Below, piece after piece: positions 25,192 to 33,258 of a DNA stretch of 64,000 nucleotides. The notes beneath the pieces are model-generated. The model saw only the letters and a program-made list of their open reading frames with translations, did no database searches and was not told the DNA's origin. Position 1 is the stretch's first letter; the number at the start of each line of letters is the position of its first letter. Source of the DNA: Niveispirillum sp048066115 (GTDB taxonomy: Bacteria > Pseudomonadota > Alphaproteobacteria > Azospirillales > Azospirillaceae); the NCBI RefSeq assembly GCF_048066115.1, contig NZ_JBLTYX010000011.1:1-64000 (forward strand), written 5' to 3'. The position numbers and the translations under genes were made by a program.

Positions 25192-26075
25192 GCGTGCAAG
25201 CGCGGGTTCCCCGCCTGCTGGTGACCATCCCGCATTTCTTCAAGGAAGGGTCGGACAGCCGCTACGGATCGGGCCGGGAGAAGGCCGCCCATCGGGTGAA
25301 CGCCATCCGCCGCTGCATCACCGCGCTGCACCAGTCGCTGGGGTCGCGCCAGGCGGTGATCCAGGTGGGTGACCGCGTCACCCATCCCGTCCGGCCGGTG
25401 CAGCGGGTCGAACTGGACATCGTGGTCTGCACGGCCGGCGACAACCATCTGCTGGCCGGACTGGAGGGTCTGTTCAGCCAGGAGCGCACCGGCATCGCCG
25501 ATCCCATGCTGCTGGGCTATGAGTGCCAGCGTGCGATGAAGGAACGCGCCGGCCGCTACGACTGGTACGCCTATATGGAAGACGATCTGATCGTCACCGA
25601 CCCCTGGTTCCTGGCCAAGCTGGCCTGGTTCCAGCGCCATGCGGGCGCGGGGGCGCTGTTGCAGCCCAACCGGTTCGAAATCGCCGGCGGGCCGCTGCAC
25701 AAGCTGTATCTGGACGGTGATTTCAGCGAAACCTTCGTCCGCCAGTTCCTGCCCCGGGAGCAGGAGACGGAGCTGAAAGCCAATTTCCTGGATGTCGATG
25801 TCCGGCTGGTCCGGGCCCGCAACCCGCATGCCGGTGCCTATTTCCTGACGGCGGGACAGTTGGAATACTGGATGGGCCGCACGTCCTTCCTGGATTATGA
25901 GACCAGCTTCTTCGGGCCCCTGGAAAGTGCCGCGACCTTCGGCGTCATGCGGACCTTCCAGACCTACAAGCCGCACATGGACAATGCCGCCTTCCTGGAA
26001 ATCCAGCATCACGGCAATACCTTCATGTCCTATGTGGGGACCAAGTTCCCGATGCAGGACGAACTGTCGGCATGA
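25188..26075 (+). CDS. Glycosyltransferase-like protein, paralogue 2 of a tandem pair
   Basis: A 295-residue paralogue of the preceding gene, starting within its stop codon (ATGA at 25188-25191), so translation is coupled. Every conserved block is retained: TIPHFFKEGSDSRYGSGREKA, ALHQSLGSR, DIVVCTAG, YDWYAYMEDDLIVTDPWFL, LQPNRFEIAGGP, NPHAGAYFL and GPLESAAT. Retention of the EDD motif in both copies argues that both are active. Differences are concentrated in the loop after CTAG and at the C-terminus, regions that often set acceptor choice. Co-expression of two diverged copies suggests two related acceptors or a heterodimer; this is inference. Confidence 0.6.
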   Translation: MSVQARVPRLLVTIPHFFKEGSDSRYGSGREKAAHRVNAIRRCITALHQSLGSRQAVIQVGDRVTHPVRPVQRVELDIVVCTAGDNHLLAGLEGLFSQERTGIADPMLLGYECQRAMKERAGRYDWYAYMEDDLIVTDPWFLAKLAWFQRHAGAGALLQPNRFEIAGGPLHKLYLDGDFSETFVRQFLPREQETELKANFLDVDVRLVRARNPHAGAYFLTAGQLEYWMGRTSFLDYETSFFGPLESAATFGVMRTFQTYKPHMDNAAFLEIQHHGNTFMSYVGTKFPMQDELSA

Positions 26076-26108
26076 AAAAGGCCGCGACGGTCACCCGTCG
26101 CGGCCTTT
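26074..26108. terminator. Bidirectional terminator between convergent genes
   Basis: GGCCGCGACGG (26080-26090) pairs with CCGTCGCGGCC (26095-26105) around TCAC. It is preceded by AAAAA and followed by TTT. It can stop transcription of the glycosyltransferase-like pair on the plus strand and of the autotransporter gene on the minus strand. Confidence 0.85.
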
Positions 26109-26144
26109 CCCTTATGCGCCCCCCGGTACCCGGGGGACATTCAA

Positions 26145-28019
26145 TCAGAACCCGATCTTCATATGGGCGGTCAGGGCATGGTCGGTGCGATCGCCGCCGG
26201 CGAAATGGCCATTATAGCTGACCGCCACCGCGACATTCTCCGCCGTCTCATGCACCAGGCCGGCGCCCACGGCCAGACGGCCGCGCTTGCCCGCACCCGG
26301 ATCGGTCCAGGCCAGTTCGCCATTGGCGAAGCGGCCGGTGATGGCGCGGCTGTCATTCTTGAATTCGTATTCATAGGCCACGCGGACCTGCGGCACGAAG
26401 CTGGTGCCCACGCCGCTGATCTGGCCGCCGACGCTGCCCAGCAGGCTTTCGGCGTCGAAATCGTCCCAGGTCAGGGCCAGCGGGCCCGCACCCTCGTCCG
26501 CGAAACCCTCCACCCGGCTCTTGGCATAGCGCAGGCCGATGACCGGGCCCATGGCGAAGGAACCGGCGACCGGCGTGAAGCCGACCGTCGTGCCCAGCGC
26601 GTAGGTGTTGCCCTTGTAATCGCCATGGGCATTGGCGAACGGGGTGAAGCGCGTGGTGCGGTCCGACTTGTAGTCGTCGAAGCTGTAGGACAGGGTCGTG
26701 TCCATCCAGAAATCATCCGCCGCCGCGGTGATATAGGCGGTCAGGTTATAGGCGGTGGCGTCCAGCTTGGCATAGGCGTCGTCGGTGTCGACATTCAGGT
26801 TGCCATAGCTGAAGGCCAGGCCGGCGACCACATGCTGGTCGACCTGATAGTCGAAGCCCAGGCCGGCATTGAACCCGTCATATTCATAGCCGAACTGGCC
26901 CCGCACCTCATCCCGGTCGCCATCGACATAGGAGCCGAAGACGAACATGCCGAAACGGTCATCCTGGCCCGCCTGCGCGCCGATGACATTCACCGAACCC
27001 TGGCCGGTGCGCGCACCGGCCATGCGGGCCGACACGCCCTCGTTCGCCAGGTCCAGCAGGCGCTGGGCGGCATCGGTGCTGATGGCCAGGGCCGCCGGCG
27101 CCTCATAGGTGGCGGACATGGTGCCATAGGCGTACTGGGCGATCATCTGGTGGGCGGCGGTGGTGGGGTGCAGCGCGTCGAAGAACACGGTGCCGGCGGC
27201 ACCCGCCGCCGTGGCGCACACGCCCGTGGCCACCAGCGACCCGCCTGGCCCGATCGGGGCATAGCAGGGGGTGGTGACGTTGGTGAAACCATAGGTCGAG
27301 GGCGACGCGACCAGGCCCTGGAACAGGGTCTGCACATCCACCACCGTCACGGTGGCACCCTGGGCGCGCAGCGTGGCGGCCGAGGCCTTGATGGCCTGGG
27401 TGTGCAGGTCGGACACGGTGTTGGCGCTGGCCTTGTCGGCGGCCGACAGGCTGCTGGTCAGTGGGATGGAGCCCAGCGGCGGCAGGTTGAACAGCACGAA
27501 CTGGCGGGCACCGGCGGCATACAGGCGGCCGGCCTGGGCGGTGATGGCCCCCGTGGTGGCGGCGATGGCGGTCTGCGCGGCGGCAGTGGGGTTGGCCTGC
27601 GGCGTGGTCAGCACGGCGATGTAATCATTGCCGCCGATCCAGATGCCCACGGCGCGGCTGGCCGGAATGCTGGTGCCGCCGGTCAGATAGGCGTCGACCT
27701 GGGCCGTCAGGTCGATGGCGGTGGTGCGGGTGGCACGGGCACCGCCATAGGCACGGCTGCTGGTGGTGATGCCGGTCAGGGTGCCCAGGTTCTCCAGCCA
27801 CACCGGGCCGTTGGAGAAGCGGCCATTGACATAGGGCGTGCCGGGCCGGCTGGCCGGGTTCAGGTTCTTCAGATTGTCGGTATCGCTCAGGCTGTCGCCG
27901 AACACGACCAGCGAGGAGATGTCCAGGCCCTGGGCCTTGGCCGCCGGGGCGTCCATGGCGATGGCGGACAGGGACAGCACGGCGGCAAGGGCAGTGCCGC
28001 CCAGAAGCTTCTTGCTCAT
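26145..28019 (-). CDS. GDSL-type esterase autotransporter
   Basis: A surface esterase/lipase fused to its own type Va translocator, about 624 residues. The ATG at 28019 follows GGGAGGAA at a proper distance. The signal peptide ends near AKA. SGNH block I is VVFGDSLSD (nucleophile Ser), followed by YVNGRFSNGPVW, then block III IWIGGNDY and block V DALHPT (catalytic Asp/His). From about residue 350 a beta-barrel follows (GMFVFGSYVDGDRDE onward) ending in LTAHMKIGF, the terminal Phe required for outer-membrane insertion. Homologues such as EstA and ApeE act on fatty-acid esters at the cell surface. It is convergent with the glycosyltransferase-like pair and has its own leader. Confidence 0.93.
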   Translation of the reverse strand: MSKKLLGGTALAAVLSLSAIAMDAPAAKAQGLDISSLVVFGDSLSDTDNLKNLNPASRPGTPYVNGRFSNGPVWLENLGTLTGITTSSRAYGGARATRTTAIDLTAQVDAYLTGGTSIPASRAVGIWIGGNDYIAVLTTPQANPTAAAQTAIAATTGAITAQAGRLYAAGARQFVLFNLPPLGSIPLTSSLSAADKASANTVSDLHTQAIKASAATLRAQGATVTVVDVQTLFQGLVASPSTYGFTNVTTPCYAPIGPGGSLVATGVCATAAGAAGTVFFDALHPTTAAHQMIAQYAYGTMSATYEAPAALAISTDAAQRLLDLANEGVSARMAGARTGQGSVNVIGAQAGQDDRFGMFVFGSYVDGDRDEVRGQFGYEYDGFNAGLGFDYQVDQHVVAGLAFSYGNLNVDTDDAYAKLDATAYNLTAYITAAADDFWMDTTLSYSFDDYKSDRTTRFTPFANAHGDYKGNTYALGTTVGFTPVAGSFAMGPVIGLRYAKSRVEGFADEGAGPLALTWDDFDAESLLGSVGGQISGVGTSFVPQVRVAYEYEFKNDSRAITGRFANGELAWTDPGAGKRGRLAVGAGLVHETAENVAVAVSYNGHFAGGDRTDHALTAHMKIGF

Positions 28020-28230
28020 CAATATGTTCCTCCCATGGTCGGGCTTTTGTTTGATGCCCGATTCAGCACGGGAAAGACGGTAGCCAAAGCCGGCGGGTCA
28101 CGGAAGGGGGTGACGTTACGGAAGGGGCAGGGCCATATGCATTATTCCGGCGATTGCGGCCTTGATGACACAACCATGTCAGTCGCTACGGCAATCGGGG
28201 TAATGCCAACGGCATGCGATTCCCTGCTGT

Positions 28231-28270
28231 TGGCAGGCCGGCGACTGCCGGCGCCTGGCGCTTGAGGGCG
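28231..28270. repeat. Multi-hairpin intergenic repeat, copy D (truncated)
   Basis: It has the first stem of the family (GGCCGGCGACTGCCGGC) and the GGCGCTTGAGGGCGCAAG-like tail. The central palindrome and the third stem are missing. A locus-specific inverted repeat abuts its left end. It lies between the FG-GAP gene and the autotransporter gene. Confidence 0.7.
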
Positions 28271-28278
28271 CAAGGATT

Positions 28279-28314
28279 AAAATAATAAAAAACAGGCGGC
28301 CGCGAAGGACCGCC
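28279..28314 (-). terminator. Terminator of the FG-GAP protein gene
   Basis: On the minus strand GGCGGTC (28314-28308) pairs with GGCCGCC (28301-28295), including one G-T pair, and an A-rich plus-strand stretch (28279-28292) becomes a T-rich tail. It lies about 45 bases past the stop codon, where an intrinsic terminator is expected. Confidence 0.75.
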
Positions 28315-28358
28315 CGTCAAGGAACAGACTGAGAAGTGCCTCACAAGTCTCGACGGTC

Positions 28359-29630
28359 TTAAAGAATGGAAGGGCCGTCGAAATAATTGCCCACGCCCTT
28401 CAGCGTGAACGGGTCGAAGCTGCCCAGTTCCACCAGCTCCTGGCTGGCGGAGCTGAAATAGGACACGGGCGCGATCGAACCCGGCGTGTAAGGGGCGAAG
28501 TCGCCCACCGCCGCGACGATGATGTCCTCGATCCCGTCGCCATCCAGATCCTGGGTGCCGACGAAGTCCCAGCCGAAATCCAGCTTGAACACGGTCTCGA
28601 AATAGTCGACGCCGGCCATATAGGTGGTGGCGGGATCGAACGGCGGGTTGTGCCAGACGATGAATTCCCGGCTCTCCGCGTTGAAGAACAGGATCTCGTC
28701 GATATAATCGTTACCGTTGAACTCCCCGACCGCCGCGACCGTGATGTTCGGGTCCTGGGTGATGGAGCTGACGAAGTACTTGTCGGAATAGTCGATCTTG
28801 ACGAACAGGTCGCCGGTCGCCTTGTCCTTGAACAGCACGTCGGTACCGCCACGGCCATCCAGGTTCGCCAGGCTCACGAACTCGTTGTTGCGGTCCTGGT
28901 TGTCCCAGATCACGTAGACATTGCCCGTCTGCGTATCCAGGCCATAGATCTGCTTGGCCGGCTCGGCGAAGCGGCCATTGTCGGGGTGGGGCTCACCCAC
29001 GGCGATGCCCTGGCTGGTGTTGACGCCCGGCACCAGCACTTCGCCGGCGGTATTCATGATGACGCCGCGCAACTCGACCGAGATGTTGGACAGGTCCAGC
29101 GTACCCCAGGGGGCGGTCAGCGCGGTCGGCTGCGCGATGGTGGAGATCGGCTCGATCTCCGCCGGCGCGCCCGACGGGCGCGGCGCCACCAGACCGTCAT
29201 CGCCGTAGGGGATGGGGTACGGGTAGGGCAGGATGTGGAATTCGCCCTCGGGGTTCGGATCGACGATGACGTTGGGCGTGTCACTGTACAGTAGGTACGA
29301 CGTGAAGATCACGTCGTTGCGGCCATCGCCGTTGGCGTCGGCGATGCCGGCCAGTTCCGTCACGCGCTCCACCCCGAACATGCGGGGCGTGGGCAGCGGC
29401 AGTTCCAGCTTGTGCTCGACCGGCTTTTCGCCGCCCGGCTGGCCGTCGAACCAGGAGAAGGTGCCGTCGTCACGGCCGACCACGACATCGGCCACACCGT
29501 CCGAAGACAGGTCGCCGGCCACGACGGCATTGACGCCATTGGTGTCGACCCCCGGCAGGGGGATGGACATGCCGGTCAGCGACCGCAGGGTCAGACCAGA
29601 CTTGTCGAAGGTGAGAATCTGCGAACTCAT
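28359..29630 (-). CDS. FG-GAP/VCBS repeat protein without signal peptide
   Basis: About 423 residues with several FG-GAP-type calcium-binding repeats: VVAGDLSSDGVADVVVG, LAGIADANGDGRNDVIF, VSLANLDGRGGTDVLF and GTQDLDGDGIEDIIVAA. The D-x-D-x-D-G pattern binds calcium in integrin-like propellers. Such proteins usually work outside the cell, but this one starts MSSQILTFDKSG with no signal peptide, so a type I or other leaderless export route is possible, or it is intracellular. The ATG at 29630 has AGAGG ten bases upstream; an ATG at 29639 is the alternative. There is no adjacent exporter gene. It has its own terminator and a long upstream region. The function is unknown. Confidence 0.72.
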   Translation of the reverse strand: MSSQILTFDKSGLTLRSLTGMSIPLPGVDTNGVNAVVAGDLSSDGVADVVVGRDDGTFSWFDGQPGGEKPVEHKLELPLPTPRMFGVERVTELAGIADANGDGRNDVIFTSYLLYSDTPNVIVDPNPEGEFHILPYPYPIPYGDDGLVAPRPSGAPAEIEPISTIAQPTALTAPWGTLDLSNISVELRGVIMNTAGEVLVPGVNTSQGIAVGEPHPDNGRFAEPAKQIYGLDTQTGNVYVIWDNQDRNNEFVSLANLDGRGGTDVLFKDKATGDLFVKIDYSDKYFVSSITQDPNITVAAVGEFNGNDYIDEILFFNAESREFIVWHNPPFDPATTYMAGVDYFETVFKLDFGWDFVGTQDLDGDGIEDIIVAAVGDFAPYTPGSIAPVSYFSSASQELVELGSFDPFTLKGVGNYFDGPSIL

Positions 29631-29938
29631 CGCACGCATGCCTCTTATTGTGGCGGCAGGTTCCGCTTGGGCGCGAACCGTTCACCGCCTAATTGCCAGC
29701 CCCGGTGACAATTGGATAACCCCGTCCCGAAAGGGGGTCAATAAGTTGCTTAATTCGGAACCACGAAATACGGCATCACTGTACAGGGGATTGTGGTACC
29801 CCGTTGGAATTGCTCAATATCCATGATTAACGCCGGGACCTGCCCGACCCCCGTGCAGAGGCTGCTGCGTGAAATCGGGTGCGACTCGCGGAAAAGGACG
29901 CATTGCGTCAATTGTTTCAATCGTTTCCGGGGTGCAAT

Positions 29939-29973
29939 GAAAAAGGCCCCGCCGGGGTGGGCGGGGCCTTTTT
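29939..29973. terminator. Strong symmetric terminator downstream of ychF
   Basis: AAAAAGGCCCCGCC and GGCGGGGCCTTTTT (right arm 29960-29973) form a long perfect stem with a six-base loop, flanked by A-run and T-run. It can terminate in both directions and is the likely end of the ychF transcript, which would first run through repeat copy B. Confidence 0.85.
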
Positions 29974-29988
29974 CTGTGTTGGTACCTC

Positions 29989-30067
29989 AGGCCGGCGACT
30001 GCCGGCCCGCGATCACGTGATCGCGTAAGCCAAGCCCGCGGATGCGGGCGCCCAGCGCCTGAGGGAC
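29989..30067. repeat. Multi-hairpin intergenic repeat, copy B
   Basis: Full-length copy. Its central palindrome is GCGATCACGTGATCGC (30009-30024), which differs from copies A and C by a C-to-T change matched by a G-to-A change in the other arm, so pairing is kept. The third stem is CCCGC-GGAT-GCGGG (30035-30048). The copy ends at the ychF stop codon and will be part of the ychF 3' untranslated RNA. Confidence 0.85.
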
Positions 30068-31165
30068 TTATACATTAAACCGGAAATGGAAGATGTCGCC
30101 GTCCTGGACCAGGTATTCCTTGCCTTCCATGCGCATCTTGCCGGCTTCCTTGCACCCGGCTTCGCCGCCCAGCGTGGTGTAGCTGGTGTAATCGACGGTT
30201 TCGGCCTTGATGAAGCCGCGCTCGAAATCGGTATGGATGACGCCGGCGGCTTCAGGGGCCTTGGCCCCCTTGCGCACGGTCCAGGCGCGGGCTTCCTTCG
30301 GGCCGACGGTGAAGAAGGTCAGCAGGCCCAGCAGACCGTAGCCGGCGCGGATCACCCGGTTCAGGCCCGGCTCCTCCAGCCCCAGCGAGGACAAATATTC
30401 CAGCTTGTCCTCGTCGGGCAGCTGCGACAGCTCGGCCTCGATGGCGGCGGAGATGACGACGCTGGCGGCACCCTGGCGGGCGGCCATCTCGGCCACCTTG
30501 GCGGAGAGCGCATTGCCGGTGCCGGCCGACGCCTCTTCGACGTTGCAGACATAGAGCACGGGCTTGCCGGTCAGCAGGGCCATCTGCTTGAACATGTCAC
30601 GTTCTTCGTTGCTGATCTCCACCGACCGGGCCGGCTTGCCGTCGCGCAGCGCCACCAGCACGCGTTCCATCAGTTCCGACAGGGCCTTGGCATCCTTGTC
30701 GCCAGCCTTGCCCTTCTTCTGCAACGGCGGCAAGCGCTTTTCCAAGCTGTCCATGTCGGCCAGCATCAGTTCCGTCTCCACCGTCTCCGCATCGCGGACC
30801 GGTTCGATGGAGCCTTCGACATGGGTGATGTCGCCATCCTCGAAGCAGCGCAGGACGTGGACGATGGCATCGACCTCGCGGATATTGGCCAGGAACTGGT
30901 TGCCCAGGCCCTCGCCCTTCGACGCACCGCGCACCAGACCGGCGATGTCGACGAATTCAAGCTGCGTGGCGATGATCTTCTGCGACTTGGCGATCTCGGC
31001 CAGCTTGTCCAGGCGCGGGTCGGGCACGCCGACGCGGCCGACATTCGGCTCGATCGTGCAGAACGGATAGTTCGCGGCCTCGGCCGCCGCCGTGCTGGTC
31101 AGCGCGTTGAACAGGGTGGACTTGCCGACATTGGGCAGGCCGACGATACCGCAATTGAATCCCAT
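30068..31165 (-). CDS. ychF: Redox-regulated ATPase YchF (Obg-like)
   Basis: A conserved P-loop protein of 365 residues, associated with ribosomes and stress responses in other bacteria. G1 is GLPNVGKSTLFN and G3 is DIAGLVRGASKGEGLGN. The G4 position reads NVEE rather than NKxD, the feature that gives YchF ATP rather than GTP preference. The C-terminal TGS domain is present (LLTFFTVGPKEARAW ... VQDGDIFHFRFNV). In many bacteria ychF follows pth; here pth is not visible. Its 3' untranslated part carries repeat copy B and a strong terminator. Confidence 0.97.
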   Translation of the reverse strand: MGFNCGIVGLPNVGKSTLFNALTSTAAAEAANYPFCTIEPNVGRVGVPDPRLDKLAEIAKSQKIIATQLEFVDIAGLVRGASKGEGLGNQFLANIREVDAIVHVLRCFEDGDITHVEGSIEPVRDAETVETELMLADMDSLEKRLPPLQKKGKAGDKDAKALSELMERVLVALRDGKPARSVEISNEERDMFKQMALLTGKPVLYVCNVEEASAGTGNALSAKVAEMAARQGAASVVISAAIEAELSQLPDEDKLEYLSSLGLEEPGLNRVIRAGYGLLGLLTFFTVGPKEARAWTVRKGAKAPEAAGVIHTDFERGFIKAETVDYTSYTTLGGEAGCKEAGKMRMEGKEYLVQDGDIFHFRFNV

Positions 31166-31232
31166 GGGACGATGCTTTGCCGAAAAGGTTCAAGGATTGG
31201 TCCCGGTTATGGGCGATCCGGGGCCGGAATGC

Positions 31233-31265
31233 AAATGACGGGGGTGCAGGGCGCCCCCGTCATTT
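31233..31265. promoter_or_regulatory. Perfect 12-base hairpin in the ychF/lipoprotein divergent region
   Basis: AAATGACGGGGG (31233-31244) and CCCCCGTCATTT (31254-31265) are exact reverse complements with a nine-base loop. It lies in the 302-base divergent region between ychF and the lipoprotein gene, where a terminator is not expected. It might be a transcript-leader structure or a protein-binding site for ychF; the role is unknown. Confidence 0.4.
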
Positions 31266-31289
31266 GGCCGGCAAGAGCTATGGAACGGA

Positions 31290-31327
31290 TGGTCACAAAC
31301 CGCGTTTCCCGATGTGACCATGTCACA
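31290..31327. promoter_or_regulatory. Cluster of TGTGAC-type half-sites upstream of the lipoprotein gene
   Basis: TGGTCACA (31290-31297) is inverted as TGTGACCA (31313-31320), and the latter joins GTCACA to make TGTGACCATGTCACA (31313-31327). The last resembles a CRP-type site, but the spacing is five rather than six bases. It sits about 140 bases before the lipoprotein start. A binding role is inferred. Confidence 0.4.
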
Positions 31328-31467
31328 ACATGGCTCCGCCCGCGCCACGCTGCCGCCAAGATTGCCCGGCCAAATCGCATCGGGAAGGGGTTCGTCCTTG
31401 CCTTGGCCCCCGGCGGTTTGGCACTAGAGAGCCACCGATCAAGGGTCGAAGCGGCTTGGGAAAGAGA

Positions 31468-31890
31468 ATGATGAAGCGCAGCCTGGGTTTGATGTGCCTG
31501 ATGCTGGTCGTGGCCGGGTGCCAGACGAAGCCGCCGCCGGCCCCGCCGCCGGTGGTGGAAGCCCCACCGCCGCCGGCCCCGCCCAAGCCGCGCGTCATCA
31601 CCATGGAGGACAGCGATCTGGCCGGCTTCCAGGGTGCCTTGCGCGAACTGGGGACCAAGGGGATCGACGTTCCCGTGGGTTGGGCCAATCCCATCACCGG
31701 CAAGCGCGGGGCCGTGAAGGTCCTGCGCGACGGCTATGACGGCCAGAACCGTCCCTGCCGCGAGTTCCATTCCGTCGTCATCCTGGAGGAGATGTACCAG
31801 CATGCGACCGGCTTCCTCTGCCGTCAGCCCGACGGCGCCTGGGAGGTGGTGCAGGCCAAGGACTATCCCCTCTACCGCCACGGCTCCTGA
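31468..31890 (+). CDS. Lipoprotein with 17 kDa surface-antigen-like domain
   Basis: A 140-residue lipoprotein. MMKRSLGLMCLMLVVAGCQ carries a lipobox (VAGC), so the mature protein starts at that cysteine. A Pro-rich spacer follows (PPPAPPPVVEAPPPPAPPKP). The folded part (WANPITGKRGAVKVLRDGYDG, PCREFHSVVILEE, GFLCRQPDGAWEVV) resembles the RT0821/17 kDa surface antigen family, with two cysteines that could bond. It is expected at the outer membrane facing the periplasm. The start at 31468 gives the only sensible signal peptide. The beta-lactamase-like gene begins 32 bases downstream, so the two are probably one transcript. Confidence 0.8.
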   Translation: MMKRSLGLMCLMLVVAGCQTKPPPAPPPVVEAPPPPAPPKPRVITMEDSDLAGFQGALRELGTKGIDVPVGWANPITGKRGAVKVLRDGYDGQNRPCREFHSVVILEEMYQHATGFLCRQPDGAWEVVQAKDYPLYRHGS

Positions 31891-31922
31891 CGGGGTCGGG
31901 ACTGCTCACCTGGGGATTGTTC

Positions 31923-33197
31923 ATGCGTCGTCCGATCGTCATTGCCGCCACCTCTGCCCTGCTGCTGGGAACCGCCCTGGGTGCGGTCTGGTGGCTGGGG
32001 GGCAGCGACAAGCAGGGCGCGCGCAACGATCCGGCCGGCATCCTGATCCCGGTGAAGCCGGAGGGCCCGGTGCTGGTGGACAAGCCGCTGGTGTCGGGCC
32101 CCGGCACTGTGTTGCCCGTGGCCGACCCGGACCAGGGCGTGCTGTCGGAAAAGGGGCTGAAGGAGATCGACGCCTTCTTCACCGCCTCCAACAGCCGCGC
32201 CCTGCTGGTCTGGCACGCTGGTGCCCTGCAGCTGGAACGCTATGCCCCCGATGTCCAGGCCGGCGACCTGCTGGATGGCACCGGGCTGATGCCGGCCATC
32301 ATGGCCCTGCTGACCGGTCAGGCGCTGCGCGACGGGGCGCTGCCGGGGCTGGAGACCGGCATCGGCAAGTGGTTGCCGGAATGGGCGGGCGACGATCGCG
32401 GCCGCATCACTGTGCGCCAGCTGCTGGCCGGCACCTCGGGCATCACCATTCCCACCACGCCCCCGGCTGGAGATGCCATCGCCTGGACCCTGTCGGCCAA
32501 GCTGGATTTCGAACCGGGCAGCCGCTTCGCCCCCAATGATTTCGAGGCGCAGGTGCTGGGTCTGGTCCTGTCGCGCGCCGCGGGTGTGCCGGCGGCCGAT
32601 CTGCTGTCGGAAAAACTGTGGCGGCGCTTGGGGGCCCGGCCGGGCCAAGTGTCGGCCGGCGGCAATGACGGGGCGGCCTATCTCCATTGCTGCGTGAGGG
32701 CGACCGCGCGCGACTGGCTGCGGCCGGGCCTGCTGCTGCTGGAAGGCGGCGTGGTGGGGGCGACGCAGCTGGTGCCCACCCCCTGGCTGGACCAGATGGA
32801 ACGGCCCAACGGTCTGACCCGCCATGATGGCTGGCGGGTGCGCCTGGGCTGGCCGTTCGAGGCGAAGAACGGCAATGGTGCGAAGAAGCCGTTCGCCGAT
32901 GGCGACACGATCTTCCTGTCCGGTGCCGATGGTGCACGGCTTTATGTGTCGAAGGGGCGTGATCTGGTGGTGCTGCGCCTGGGGCCGGCGGTGGCGGATT
33001 GGGACGAATCGGCCCTGCCCAATCTGGTGTCGCGGTCGCTGACCACCCCGCCGGCGGAATTCCGGTCGAAGAACGGCATGAAAGTTGGCCGGGCGCGCGA
33101 TCTGAACGGGCAGGTTGAAATGCCACCCATCACCAAGCCGCCGCCCGTGCCGAAGGTCACGGTGGAACCGCTTGGCCCGCCGCCGGGCAGCAAGTAA
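31923..33197 (+). CDS. Beta-lactamase-fold (class C-like) protein lacking the catalytic serine
   Basis: An exported or membrane-anchored protein of 424 residues; the N-terminus (RRPIVIAATSALLLGTALGAVWW) is a signal anchor. The mid-region follows the serine beta-lactamase/esterase pattern: ALLVWHAGALQLERYAPD, ITVRQLLAGTSGI (the usual LL-x-H-T-SG motif without His), and FAPNDFEAQVLGLVL where active enzymes have Y-S-N. The expected S-x-x-K is replaced by DGTGLMPAIM, so the catalytic serine and lysine are missing. It is probably a non-hydrolytic binding protein derived from the family. A Pro-rich tail ends the protein. ATG at 31923 is preferred over TTG at 31917. It is co-directional with the lipoprotein gene. 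Confidence 0.7.
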   Translation: MRRPIVIAATSALLLGTALGAVWWLGGSDKQGARNDPAGILIPVKPEGPVLVDKPLVSGPGTVLPVADPDQGVLSEKGLKEIDAFFTASNSRALLVWHAGALQLERYAPDVQAGDLLDGTGLMPAIMALLTGQALRDGALPGLETGIGKWLPEWAGDDRGRITVRQLLAGTSGITIPTTPPAGDAIAWTLSAKLDFEPGSRFAPNDFEAQVLGLVLSRAAGVPAADLLSEKLWRRLGARPGQVSAGGNDGAAYLHCCVRATARDWLRPGLLLLEGGVVGATQLVPTPWLDQMERPNGLTRHDGWRVRLGWPFEAKNGNGAKKPFADGDTIFLSGADGARLYVSKGRDLVVLRLGPAVADWDESALPNLVSRSLTTPPAEFRSKNGMKVGRARDLNGQVEMPPITKPPPVPKVTVEPLGPPPGSK

Positions 33198-33204
33198 GGT
33201 TTCG

Positions 33205-33234
33205 CCCCGCCGGCCAGACAAGGGCCCGGCGGGG
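33205..33234. terminator. Hairpin between convergent genes
   Basis: CCCCGCCGG (33205-33213) pairs with CCGGCGGGG (33226-33234). It lies in the 61-base gap between the beta-lactamase-like gene and the convergent small periplasmic protein gene. No T-run is present on the plus strand, so efficiency is uncertain. Confidence 0.5.
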
Positions 33235-33258
33235 ACGTACAGGCCTTTTCTTCAGCCG

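Larger units (their letters stand above)
28020..28358. other. Intergenic region upstream of the autotransporter gene
   Basis: A 339-base gap between two minus-strand genes. It contains the promoter side of the autotransporter, a truncated multi-hairpin repeat (28231-28270) and, nearest the FG-GAP gene, its terminator (28279-28314). TGCCAAC (28204-28210) and GTTGGCA just before the repeat form an additional inverted repeat. I see no coding signal. Confidence 0.6.
29640..30067. other. Intergenic region between the FG-GAP gene and ychF
   Basis: A 428-base gap. The part nearest the FG-GAP gene is comparatively AT-rich and should hold its promoter, though no clear -35/-10 pair stands out. The ychF terminator is at 29939-29973 and repeat copy B at 29989-30067. 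I see no further gene. Confidence 0.5.

Noticed and set aside
26163..28265. A 700-codon open frame antisense to the autotransporter gene
   Set aside because: Gly/Ala/Arg/His-rich with no motif; the opposite strand encodes clear GDSL blocks and a barrel.
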